This document shows, one piece after another, positions 33,322 to 41,127 of a stretch of DNA of 64,000 nt. Location: assembly GCA_017473435.1 (NCBI GenBank), contig JAFULG010000013.1:1-64000 (forward strand). Direction: 5' to 3'. How positions within the stretch are numbered: the first letter of the stretch is position 1; each line of letters starts with the position of its first letter. Under the pieces are notes generated by a model, which saw only the letters and a list, made by a program, of their open reading frames with translations, had not been told where the DNA came from and did no database searches. This DNA comes from Clostridia bacterium. Lineage in GTDB: Bacteria; Bacillota; Clostridia; Oscillospirales; Acutalibacteraceae. Both the position numbers and the translations under genes were made by a program.

Positions 33322-35586
33322 ATGGAAAATTTAAACAAGCGACTTAAGGATGTAGCTTCCAGAATTAAAGAAATGCGAGAAATTGCAGGTTATACCGAAG
33401 CTGAAATGGCTAAAAAAACCGATGTTACTCTGGAGGAATATTTTCAGTACGAACAGGGAGAAGCAGATTTCCCTTTTACATTTATACATAAGTGTGCAAA
33501 GGCTTTTTCTATTGATATGACCGATTTACTTGAAGGTAACAGTGCTCATCTTTCGTCTTATGCTGTTACAAGAAAGGGCGAGGGCAAAATCACCTCTAAA
33601 AAGGTGGGTATCGAAATCAATAATCTTGCTCCTCTTTTCCGTAAAAAGCTTGCAGAGCCTTATTTTGCTAAGTATGAATATAAGCCTGAGCTTCAGGATA
33701 AGCCTATCGAAACCACAACTCACACAGGTCACGAATTCGATTTTGTTCTTTCAGGTAAGCTTAAGGTAAGAATAGGTGATAATACTGAGATTCTCTCAGA
33801 GGGTGACAGTATTTACTACAGAAGCTCAACACCTCACGGTATGATAGCTGTTGAAGGGGAGGACTGTACCTTCCTTGCGGTTGTTATCGCAGGTGATGAT
33901 ACCGGTAGTGCTGCTATTGAAAAAGCTTTCCACTCAGCTGTTAAATCAGAGCATGATCTTGTTGTGAAGGAATTTATAGATACAGAAGAAGATGAAAGCG
34001 GCGTTCTTAAAAACATCAGCTTTAAAAATGAGGATCGCTTTAATTTCGGCTTTGATGTTATTGATGCTGTTGCTGATAAATATCCCGATAAGCTTGCTCT
34101 TCTTCATATCTCACGGGACAAAACCGAGAGAAGATTCACATATAATGACATCAAAAAGGAGTCTGCTCGTGCAGCCAACTATTTCAAAAGTCTTGGTATT
34201 ACAAAGGGCGACAGAGTAATGCTCGTGCTTAAGAGACACTACCAGTTCTGGATTTGTGCTCTTGCACTTCATAAGCTTGGAGCTGTAATGATTCCTGCTA
34301 CAAATCAGCTTGTTGAACACGATTTTGATTATCGTTTCAAAGCTGCAGGTGTAAAAGCAATTCTTTGCACCGCTGACGGCAATACGTCAGATCATGTAGA
34401 TAAGGCTGCCGAGACCTACGGTGAGCTTGAGCATAAAATCATTGTTAACGGTGAAAAGGAAGGTTGGCACTGCTTCGATACTGAATATAAGCTTTTCAGA
34501 AGTATTTTCGAAAGAGAAGCAGATACAGCTTGCGGTGATGACCCGGTGCTTATGTTCTTTACATCAGGTACAACAGGCTATCCTAAAATTGCATCCCATT
34601 CACATAAATATGCTCTCGGTCATTTCACTACAGCCAAGTATTGGCATTCAATTGAGCCCACAGATCTTCATCTTACAATTTCTGATACCGGTTGGGGCAA
34701 GGCTCTCTGGGGTAAATTCTATGGTCAGTGGATGTGTGAGGCTGCAGTATTCGCTTATGACTTTGACCGCTTTGATGCATCGGATATTCTTCCTATGTTT
34801 AAAAAGTATAATATCACAACCTTCTGTGCACCTCCTACGATGTACAGAATGCTGATAAAAGAAGACCTTTCAAGGTTTGATCTTTCTTCAATCAGATATG
34901 CAACAACAGCCGGTGAGGCTCTCAATCCAGAGGTTTACTTCCAGTTTGAAAAGGCAACCGGGCTGTCAATCATGGAAGGTTTCGGTCAGACAGAGACAAC
35001 CCTTACTGTTGCAAACCTTGTAGGTACAAAGAATAAGGTCGGCGCAATGGGTAAGCCTGTTCCCGGTTATGATATTGTTATTGTTGATCCGGACGGAAAT
35101 CCCTGTCCTGTTGGTGAAACCGGTGAAATTTGCATCAGAACAGACAAAAAAATTCCTTGCGGTCTTTTCAAGGGCTATTACAGAGATGCTGAAAAAACAT
35201 CCGAGGTATGGCACGACGGTATGTATCACACCGGTGATACTGCATGGCAGGATGAAGAGGGTTATTTCTGGTATGTAAGCCGTATTGATGATGTTATCAA
35301 GTCTTCAGGCTACCGTATAGGACCTTTTGAAATTGAAAACGTTATTATGGAGCTTCCTTATGTTCTTGAATGCGGTGTTTCAGCGGCTCCTGACGAAATC
35401 AGAGGCCAGGTTGTAAAGGCAAGTATTGTTCTTACAAAGGGAACAGAGCCTTCAGAGGAGCTTAAAAAGGAAATTCAGAATTACGTTAAGACGAATACCG
35501 CTCCTTATAAGTATCCCAGAATCGTTGTTTTCAGGGATGAGCTGCCTAAGACAATCAGCGGTAAGATTCAGAGAAATAAGCTTTAA
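33322..35586 (+). CDS. HTH-cupin-acyl-CoA synthetase fusion (medium/short-chain type)
   Basis: About 754 residues. An N-terminal XRE-type helix-turn-helix (about 8-70, with AEMAKKTDVTLEEYFQYEQG) is followed by a cupin (about 105-185, with HTGHEFDFVLSGKL and a PHG turn). An AMP-forming synthetase makes up the rest: FFTSGTTGYPKIA, GFGQTE, YHTGDTA, DDVIKSSGYRIGPFEIE and catalytic lysine in SGKIQRNKL. The last part resembles medium-chain acyl-CoA synthetases. Its position behind an Ile T-box and before a branched-chain oxidoreductase suggests 2-methylbutyrate or isobutyrate as substrate (inference). ATG 33322 is chosen; a TTG at 33310 overlaps the ribosome site. Confidence 0.85.
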   Translation: MENLNKRLKDVASRIKEMREIAGYTEAEMAKKTDVTLEEYFQYEQGEADFPFTFIHKCAKAFSIDMTDLLEGNSAHLSSYAVTRKGEGKITSKKVGIEINNLAPLFRKKLAEPYFAKYEYKPELQDKPIETTTHTGHEFDFVLSGKLKVRIGDNTEILSEGDSIYYRSSTPHGMIAVEGEDCTFLAVVIAGDDTGSAAIEKAFHSAVKSEHDLVVKEFIDTEEDESGVLKNISFKNEDRFNFGFDVIDAVADKYPDKLALLHISRDKTERRFTYNDIKKESARAANYFKSLGITKGDRVMLVLKRHYQFWICALALHKLGAVMIPATNQLVEHDFDYRFKAAGVKAILCTADGNTSDHVDKAAETYGELEHKIIVNGEKEGWHCFDTEYKLFRSIFEREADTACGDDPVLMFFTSGTTGYPKIASHSHKYALGHFTTAKYWHSIEPTDLHLTISDTGWGKALWGKFYGQWMCEAAVFAYDFDRFDASDILPMFKKYNITTFCAPPTMYRMLIKEDLSRFDLSSIRYATTAGEALNPEVYFQFEKATGLSIMEGFGQTETTLTVANLVGTKNKVGAMGKPVPGYDIVIVDPDGNPCPVGETGEICIRTDKKIPCGLFKGYYRDAEKTSEVWHDGMYHTGDTAWQDEEGYFWYVSRIDDVIKSSGYRIGPFEIENVIMELPYVLECGVSAAPDEIRGQVVKASIVLTKGTEPSEELKKEIQNYVKTNTAPYKYPRIVVFRDELPKTISGKIQRNKL

Positions 35587-35613
35587 TAATAATAAAATTT
35601 ATTGTGTAAATTG

Positions 35614-35642
35614 TTGCAAAAACTCAGATGTTGTTTTATAAT
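35614..35642 (+). promoter_or_regulatory. Second promoter before the P-loop ATPase/oxidoreductase genes
   Basis: TTGCAA at 35614-35619 and a perfect TATAAT at 35637-35642, 17 bp apart. No terminator lies between the synthetase and this site, so the downstream genes may be served by both promoters. Confidence 0.65.
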
Positions 35643-35675
35643 ACTCGAGTATCGTTTTTAGAAAGGGGAATATCG

Positions 35676-36332
35676 GTGAAGCGACTTACTCTTTTTGCAG
35701 GTCATTACGGAAGCGGTAAAACCAATATAGCCGTAAACTATGCAATGATGCTTAAAAAGCAGGGCTTTGATGTTGTGGTTGCAGATCTTGATATAGTAAA
35801 TCCTTATTTCCGCACCAAGGACAGTGAGGACGAGCTAAAGAAGATGGATATTGAGCTTATAAGTTCACAGTTTGCTAATTCCAATCTTGATCTTCCTTCG
35901 CTGCCTCAGGAAATGTACCGAACAGTACAGGATAAAAGCAAATATGCCGTTATGGATATCGGCGGTGACGATGCCGGTGCTGTGGCTCTCGGTAGATTTG
36001 CTCCCTTTATCAAGGACGAAAACAATTATGATATGGTTTTTGTTGTCAACTTTTTTCGTCCTCTTTCGCGGACAGCTGAAGAGGCCTTTGAGATAATGAA
36101 GGAGATTGAAGCTGCTTCAAAGTTGAAATTTACTTCAATAGTAAACAATTCAAATCTCGGTGATCTCACAACGGTCAAAGATATTCTCTCAACGGAAACG
36201 GAAGCGGAGAAGCTTGTTGCTTTAAGCGGTTTGCCTTTGAAAATGACAAGCGTAAAAGAAAGCTTATATAACGAGCTTAATGACAAGACAAATAATTTAT
36301 TTTGCCTTGCTTTGCAAAATAAAATCTTTTAA
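35676..36332 (+). CDS. P-loop ATPase of the ParA/MinD-like group
   Basis: 218 residues. A variant Walker A GHYGSGKTN (about 9-17), a switch region ADLDIVNPYFR (about 38-48) and a MDIGGDDAGA Walker-B-like segment (about 94-103) place it among SIMIBI-class ATPases (CobQ/MinD/ParA). The start is GTG 35676 with AAAGGGG upstream; an earlier ATG at 35628 lies in the promoter. It is followed 15 bp later by the ferredoxin gene of the oxidoreductase. A role in assembling or supporting the Fe-S enzyme is a guess from context. Confidence 0.7.
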   Translation: MKRLTLFAGHYGSGKTNIAVNYAMMLKKQGFDVVVADLDIVNPYFRTKDSEDELKKMDIELISSQFANSNLDLPSLPQEMYRTVQDKSKYAVMDIGGDDAGAVALGRFAPFIKDENNYDMVFVVNFFRPLSRTAEEAFEIMKEIEAASKLKFTSIVNNSNLGDLTTVKDILSTETEAEKLVALSGLPLKMTSVKESLYNELNDKTNNLFCLALQNKIF

Positions 36333-36347
36333 AAACGGAGGAGCTTT

Positions 36348-36554
36348 ATGGCAAAGGTAACATTTAAAACTGATTCATGCAAAGGCTGTGGTCTTTGTGT
36401 GGAAGTCTGTCCTAAGAAGATTCTTGTAATCGCAAAGGACAAAATTAACGCCAAGGGACATTCGCCTGCCGAAATGACTGACGAAAGCAAATGCATCGGT
36501 TGTGCTTTTTGCGCAACTATGTGTCCGGACTGTATAATCAAGGTTGAAAAGTGA
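36348..36554 (+). CDS. vorD: 4Fe-4S ferredoxin subunit of 2-oxoacid oxidoreductase (delta)
   Basis: 68 residues with two complete cluster motifs, CKGCGLCVEVCP (about 11-22) and CIGCAFCATMCP (about 48-59). The spacing is that of the delta subunit of four-subunit 2-oxoacid:ferredoxin oxidoreductases, which passes electrons from the thiamine subunit to free ferredoxin. CGGAGG precedes the ATG. It is the first of four subunit genes. Confidence 0.88.
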   Translation: MAKVTFKTDSCKGCGLCVEVCPKKILVIAKDKINAKGHSPAEMTDESKCIGCAFCATMCPDCIIKVEK

Positions 36555-36564
36555 GGGTAAAAAA

Positions 36565-37629
36565 ATGGCAGAAAAAGTACTCATGAAGGGTAATGAAGCT
36601 ATTGCGGAAGCTGCTATTCTTGCAGGCTGCCGTCACTACTTCGGATATCCTATCACACCGCAGACAGAAATTGCGGCTTATATGGCAAAGAAAATGCCTA
36701 AAATCGGCGGTTGCTTCCTTCAGGCTGAAAGTGAAGTTGCTGCTATAAATATGGTTTACGGCGTTGCCGGTACCGGTAAAAGGGTTATGACATCATCCTC
36801 AAGCCCCGGAATTTCACTTAAGGCTGAAGGTCTTTCTTATATGGCAGGTAGTGACCTTCCCTGTCTTGTAGTTAATATTCAGCGTGGCGGTCCCGGTCTT
36901 GGCGGTATTCAGCCTTCTCAAGCAGACTATTTCCAGGCAACAAAGGGCTGCGGTCATGGTGACTACAGAATGATCGTTCTTGCTCCTTCCTCAGTTCAGG
37001 AAATGGCAAGCCTTACAATCAAGGGCTTTGATCTTGCCGACAAGTACAGAATGACTTCAATGATTCTTGCTGACGGTACACTTGGCCAGATGATGGAGCC
37101 TGTTTCACTTGAAGAGGCTGTTATTAACGATTATGATAAGTCGTGGGCTGTTACAGGTACTGAAATGAAGAGAAAGAAGAATCTTATCAATTCTCTTTCC
37201 CTTGTTCCCGAAGAACTTGAAAAGCTTAATTTTGAAAGATATGAGAAGTATAAGCTCGTTGAAGAAAACGAGGTTATGTACGAAGAATATATGATGGATG
37301 ACGCCGAGGTTTGCGTATGTGCTTTTGGTATCACAGCTAGAATTGCTAAAAACGCTATCGCAATGGCTCGTGCACAGGGCATTAAAGCAGGTCTTATCCG
37401 TCCTATCACACTCTGGCCCTTCCCTGAAAAGGTGCTTGAAGAGGCTGCAGATAAGGTAAAAGGCTTTGTTTGCGTTGAAATGTCAATGGGCCAAATGATC
37501 GAAGATGTGAAGCTTGCAACAAAGTGTAAGAAACCCGTTTCACTCTGTAACAGAGTAGGCGGTATGATTCCTTCACCTGAGCAGGTGCTTGAAAAGATTA
37601 TTGATGCTGATAAAGGAGGTAATGAATAA
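36565..37629 (+). CDS. vorB: 2-oxoacid:ferredoxin oxidoreductase alpha subunit (2-oxoisovalerate type)
   Basis: 354 residues. GYPITPQTEIAAYMAKKMP (about 26-44) and the QAESEVAAINMVYGVAGTGKR region (split: QAESEVAAINM, VYGVAGTGKR) are the alpha-subunit substrate domain; a GGPGLGGIQPSQADYF segment follows. The length and motif set are those of stand-alone alpha subunits of 2-ketoisovalerate and 2-oxoglutarate enzymes. The branched-chain assignment rests on the ilvE and synthetase neighbours as well as family resemblance. ATG 36565 is preferred (GAGGG 7 nt upstream). It abuts the beta gene (TAATG). Confidence 0.85.
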   Translation: MAEKVLMKGNEAIAEAAILAGCRHYFGYPITPQTEIAAYMAKKMPKIGGCFLQAESEVAAINMVYGVAGTGKRVMTSSSSPGISLKAEGLSYMAGSDLPCLVVNIQRGGPGLGGIQPSQADYFQATKGCGHGDYRMIVLAPSSVQEMASLTIKGFDLADKYRMTSMILADGTLGQMMEPVSLEEAVINDYDKSWAVTGTEMKRKKNLINSLSLVPEELEKLNFERYEKYKLVEENEVMYEEYMMDDAEVCVCAFGITARIAKNAIAMARAQGIKAGLIRPITLWPFPEKVLEEAADKVKGFVCVEMSMGQMIEDVKLATKCKKPVSLCNRVGGMIPSPEQVLEKIIDADKGGNE

Positions 37630-38387
37630 TGGTAGTTTTTGACAAACCAAAATCACTTGCTGATGTACCCTTACATTACTGTCCCGGCTGTACACACGGT
37701 ATTATACACCGTCTTGTAGCCGAAACTATCGATGAGCTTGGTATTGAAGGCAGAACAATAGGCGTTGCTCCTGTTGGCTGCAGTGTTCTTGCTTATAATT
37801 ACTTTAATTGCGATATGGTTGAGGCTGCTCACGGCAGAGCTCCCGCAGTGGCAACGGGTCTTAAGCGTTCCGATCCTGAGAAGCACGTTGTTTTCACTTA
37901 TCAGGGTGACGGTGACCTTGCTTCAATCGGTATGGCTGAAACTGTTCATGCCGCTGCAAGAAATGAAAATATTACAATCATCTTTGTAAATAATGCCATT
38001 TACGGTATGACCGGCGGTCAGATGGCACCTACATCACTTCCCGGTCAGGTTACACAGACTTCACCTTACGGCAGAGATACTAACCATTGCGGTTTTCCCG
38101 TTAAGGTTTCAGAAATGCTTTCACAGCTTGACGGTGCAGGATATATTGAAAGAGTTGCAGTCAATAATGTTAAGAATGTCAGAAATGCAAAGAAGGCAAT
38201 AAAAAAGGCATTCCAGAATCAGCTTGACGGCAAGGGCTTTTCACTTATCGAGGTTGTTTCAACCTGTCCCACAAACTGGGGTATGACTCCTGTTGATGCT
38301 CTTAAGTGGGTTGAAGAGAAGATGATTCCTTATTATCCTCTCGGAGTATACAAGGACAGAGACGCTGAAAGTAAGGAGGAAGCATAA
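37629..38387 (+). CDS. vorA: 2-oxoacid:ferredoxin oxidoreductase beta subunit, thiamine diphosphate-binding
   Basis: 252 residues. The thiamine diphosphate/magnesium motif runs from GDGDLASIGMAE (about 97-108) to FVNNAIYGMTGGQ (about 118-130). CPGCTHG near the N-terminus supplies cluster-type cysteines. It catalyses reversible decarboxylation of a 2-oxoacid with CoA and ferredoxin. AAAGGAGGT precedes the ATG. The start overlaps the alpha stop by one base and the stop overlaps the gamma ATG. Confidence 0.9.
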   Translation: MVVFDKPKSLADVPLHYCPGCTHGIIHRLVAETIDELGIEGRTIGVAPVGCSVLAYNYFNCDMVEAAHGRAPAVATGLKRSDPEKHVVFTYQGDGDLASIGMAETVHAAARNENITIIFVNNAIYGMTGGQMAPTSLPGQVTQTSPYGRDTNHCGFPVKVSEMLSQLDGAGYIERVAVNNVKNVRNAKKAIKKAFQNQLDGKGFSLIEVVSTCPTNWGMTPVDALKWVEEKMIPYYPLGVYKDRDAESKEEA

Positions 38388-38923
38388 TGAGCACAAAACA
38401 GATTTTAATTGCAGGCTTCGGCGGTCAGGGTGTTCTTTTTGCCGGTAAGCTTATAGCTTATAAGGGACTTATTGCTGAAAAGCAGGTTTCCTGGCTTCCT
38501 TCATACGGCCCTGAAATGCGTGGCGGTACAGCTAACTGCAGCGTTATCATCAGTGATTTACCTGTTGGTTCACCTATCATTTCAAATCCTGATGTACTTG
38601 TTGCAATGAACCTTCCTTCACTTAAAAAATATGAGAATGATGTTGTTTCAGGCGGTATTATCATCGTTGATTCAAGCCTTATTGCTGAAAAGGTACAGCG
38701 TGACGATGTAACTGTTTATTATGTACCTGCGACAAAAATGGCAAAGGATGAAGGATTTGCGACTCTTGCAAATATGATTCTTATGGGTAAGCTTATGAAG
38801 GCTTGTGACTATATCGGTTTCGACGGTGTCGAAGCTGCCGTTTCAAAGGTTGTTCCTCCTAAAAAGGCAAATCTCATTGATGTAAATCTTAAGGCTATTA
38901 AGGCCGGTTATGATTTTGAATAA
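38387..38923 (+). CDS. vorC: 2-oxoacid:ferredoxin oxidoreductase gamma subunit
   Basis: 178 residues. GFGGQGVLFAGKL (about 10-22) and PSYGPEMRGGTANCSVIIS (about 39-57) are hallmark gamma-domain segments. The domain completes the four-subunit enzyme. It is co-translated with the beta gene and is followed 17 bp later by ilvE, which fits a branched-chain 2-oxoacid substrate. Confidence 0.9.
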   Translation: MSTKQILIAGFGGQGVLFAGKLIAYKGLIAEKQVSWLPSYGPEMRGGTANCSVIISDLPVGSPIISNPDVLVAMNLPSLKKYENDVVSGGIIIVDSSLIAEKVQRDDVTVYYVPATKMAKDEGFATLANMILMGKLMKACDYIGFDGVEAAVSKVVPPKKANLIDVNLKAIKAGYDFE

Positions 38924-38940
38924 TTTAAGAGGTGTTTCAA

Positions 38941-40005
38941 ATGGATATTAAGATTACAAAAACAACTACTCCTAAGGCAAAGCCTCAGAAGGGCGAAAAG
39001 CTCGGCTTCGGACATATTTTCACAGACCATATGTTCGTAATGAATTATACAGAGGGCAAGGGCTGGCACGATGCAAGAATTGAGCCCTATGCAAATATTT
39101 CTCTTGCTCCCTCCGCAATGGTGTTCCATTACGGTCAGGAAATGTTTGAGGGTCTTAAAGCATACCGAGGTGCAGACGATTCAATTTATCTTTTCCGCCC
39201 CAATATGAACGCAAAAAGAGCAAATGCTTCAAACGAAAGACTCTGCATTCCCGAAATCCCCGAGGATATGTTTGTTGATGCTGTTAAGACTCTTGTTGAT
39301 ATTGACAGAGATTGGGTTCCTTCCGACGAAGGTACATCGCTCTATATCCGTCCTTTTGTAATTGCAACTGATGAGTTCCTCGGCGTTGCTCCCTCAAAGA
39401 CCTATCTCTTTATGATCATTCTTTCACCCTCAGGTGCTTATTATGAAAGCGGTCTTGCTCCTGTTGGTATCTGGATTGAAGACGACTACGTAAGAGCTGT
39501 AAAAGGCGGTATGGGCTTTGCAAAGACCGGCGGTAATTACGCTGCTTCTCTTATTGCTCAGGTTAAGGCTCACGATGCAGGTTATTCACAGGTGCTCTGG
39601 CTTGATGGCGTTGAAAGAAAGTACATTGAAGAAGTTGGCGCTATGAACATTATGTTCAAGATCAACGGCAAGATTGTTACACCTGCTCTCAACGGCAGTA
39701 TCCTTCCCGGTATCACACGTAACTCTATTATCAATGTTTGCAAGGCTTGGGGCTATGAGGTTGAAGAAAGACGCGTAAGCGTTGACGAGCTTGTTGAGGC
39801 TGCAAAGAACGGCACTCTTGAAGAGGTTTGGGGTACAGGTACAGCAGCTGTTGTTTCTCCTGTCGGTAAGCTTCGTTATATGGACGACGTTATGACAATC
39901 GGTGACGGCGGAATCGGTGAGCTTACACAGAAGCTTTACGATGAACTTACCGGTATCCAGTGGGGCAAGAGAGAAGATCCCTACGGCTGGAGAGTTACTG
40001 TTTAA
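38941..40005 (+). CDS. ilvE: Branched-chain amino acid aminotransferase
   Basis: 354 residues, fold-type IV PLP enzyme. FHYGQEMFEGLKAYRG (about 62-77) and LYIRPFVIATD (about 128-138) are IlvE boxes. The PLP lysine lies in RKYIEEVGAMN (about 222-232), and SILPGITRNSII with GTGTAAVVSPVG follows. It transfers amino groups to 2-oxoisovalerate, 2-oxoisocaproate or 2-oxo-3-methylvalerate. ATG 38941 follows AGAGGTG; a GTG at 38932 overlaps that site. Last gene before the terminator at 40020. Confidence 0.95.
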   Translation: MDIKITKTTTPKAKPQKGEKLGFGHIFTDHMFVMNYTEGKGWHDARIEPYANISLAPSAMVFHYGQEMFEGLKAYRGADDSIYLFRPNMNAKRANASNERLCIPEIPEDMFVDAVKTLVDIDRDWVPSDEGTSLYIRPFVIATDEFLGVAPSKTYLFMIILSPSGAYYESGLAPVGIWIEDDYVRAVKGGMGFAKTGGNYAASLIAQVKAHDAGYSQVLWLDGVERKYIEEVGAMNIMFKINGKIVTPALNGSILPGITRNSIINVCKAWGYEVEERRVSVDELVEAAKNGTLEEVWGTGTAAVVSPVGKLRYMDDVMTIGDGGIGELTQKLYDELTGIQWGKREDPYGWRVTV

Positions 40006-40019
40006 TAAATAACTGATGA

Positions 40020-40066
40020 AATCGGTATTTTTCCTTTCATAAGGAAGAATACCGATTATTTTTTTG
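40020..40066 (+). terminator. Terminator after ilvE
   Basis: A long hairpin (AATCGGTATT..TTCCTT with AAGGAA..AATACCGATT, 40020-40057) with one internal mismatch is followed by ATTTTTTTG. Confidence 0.88.
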
Positions 40067-40085
40067 TATATTTATCCGTTTGAAA

Positions 40086-40143
40086 TGAAAAATATTCAAA
40101 ATAAATAGAAAAGTATTGACTTTTATGCAAATTAATGTATAAT
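40086..40143 (+). promoter_or_regulatory. argC promoter with candidate ARG box
   Basis: TTGACT at 40116-40121 and TATAAT at 40138-40143, 16 bp apart. Just upstream TGAAAAATATTCA at 40086-40098 is a partial match to the ArgR half-site pair (TGAAT..ATTCA). The promoter is well supported; the operator is a guess that fits the presence of argR in the window. Confidence 0.5.
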
Positions 40144-40176
40144 CTATTCTATTATATTATTTTAGCGGAGAGTTTT

Positions 40177-41106
40177 ATGATTAAGGTTTTTATTGACGGC
40201 CAGGCAGGCACAACGGGTTTACAACTTAAAAACAAGCTTATGAATCATCCATATGTTCAGCTTACAGAAATAAGCGAAAGCAAACGTAAAGATACAGCGG
40301 AAAGACAAAGGCTGATGAATGAATCGGATGTTGTTTTTCTTTGTCTTCCTGATGCGGCGGCTATGGAGGCGGTTAATCTTGTAACAAATCCTGATACGGT
40401 AGTTATAGATGCAAGTACAGCACACAGAACTGCTGACGGATGGGTTTACGGTCTTCCTGAATTATCGGAGCTTTACAGGGATAACATAAAAAATTCAAAA
40501 AGGATAGCAAATCCCGGCTGTCATGCGACAGGCTTTATTTCTCTTATTTATCCGCTTATAGTCTCCGGCATTATGCCCTCGTCTTATCCTGTTACGGCAC
40601 ACAGTATAACCGGTTACAGCGGCGGAGGAAACAAAATGATAGGGGAGTATGAATGTACTGAACGTCCTGTTGAGTATGGTTCGCCGAGACAGTACGGTCT
40701 TACGCAAATGCATAAGCATTTACCTGAAATGAAGAAAATCACGGGACTGGATTTTGAACCTGTTTTCAATCCGATTGTCAGTGATTATTATTGCGGAATG
40801 GCAGTAAGCGTTCCTGTTCATACGTCATTACTGAACAAAAAGCTGTCAACAGAAGAGCTTTACGCCTTTTATAAAAATTATTATGTGGATTCATATTTTA
40901 TTTCGGTTAAAAAAACTCCCGAAAGCGGTTTTATATCGCCTGTGGGTCTTGAAGGTACAAACGAGCTTATAATATATATCGGCGGCAACGATGAGCGAGT
41001 AACACTTACCGCAGTTTTTGATAATCTCGGCAAAGGTGCATCCTCTGCAGCGGTGCAGAATATGAACATCGCCATGGGTATTGATGAAAAAACAGCATTA
41101 GTCTGA
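40177..41106 (+). CDS. argC: N-acetyl-gamma-glutamyl-phosphate reductase (short type)
   Basis: 309 residues, third step of arginine synthesis. The N-terminal VFIDGQAGTTGLQL nucleotide loop and the short length are those of the second ArgC type. The active-site cysteine is in NPGCHATGF (about 110-118), followed by the HSITGYSGGG segment. ATG 40177 follows GCGGAGAG; an upstream in-frame ATG at 40135 lies across the -10 box. First gene of argCJBD. Confidence 0.94.
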   Translation: MIKVFIDGQAGTTGLQLKNKLMNHPYVQLTEISESKRKDTAERQRLMNESDVVFLCLPDAAAMEAVNLVTNPDTVVIDASTAHRTADGWVYGLPELSELYRDNIKNSKRIANPGCHATGFISLIYPLIVSGIMPSSYPVTAHSITGYSGGGNKMIGEYECTERPVEYGSPRQYGLTQMHKHLPEMKKITGLDFEPVFNPIVSDYYCGMAVSVPVHTSLLNKKLSTEELYAFYKNYYVDSYFISVKKTPESGFISPVGLEGTNELIIYIGGNDERVTLTAVFDNLGKGASSAAVQNMNIAMGIDEKTALV

Positions 41107-41127
41107 CCGATAATCGGAGGTAGTATT

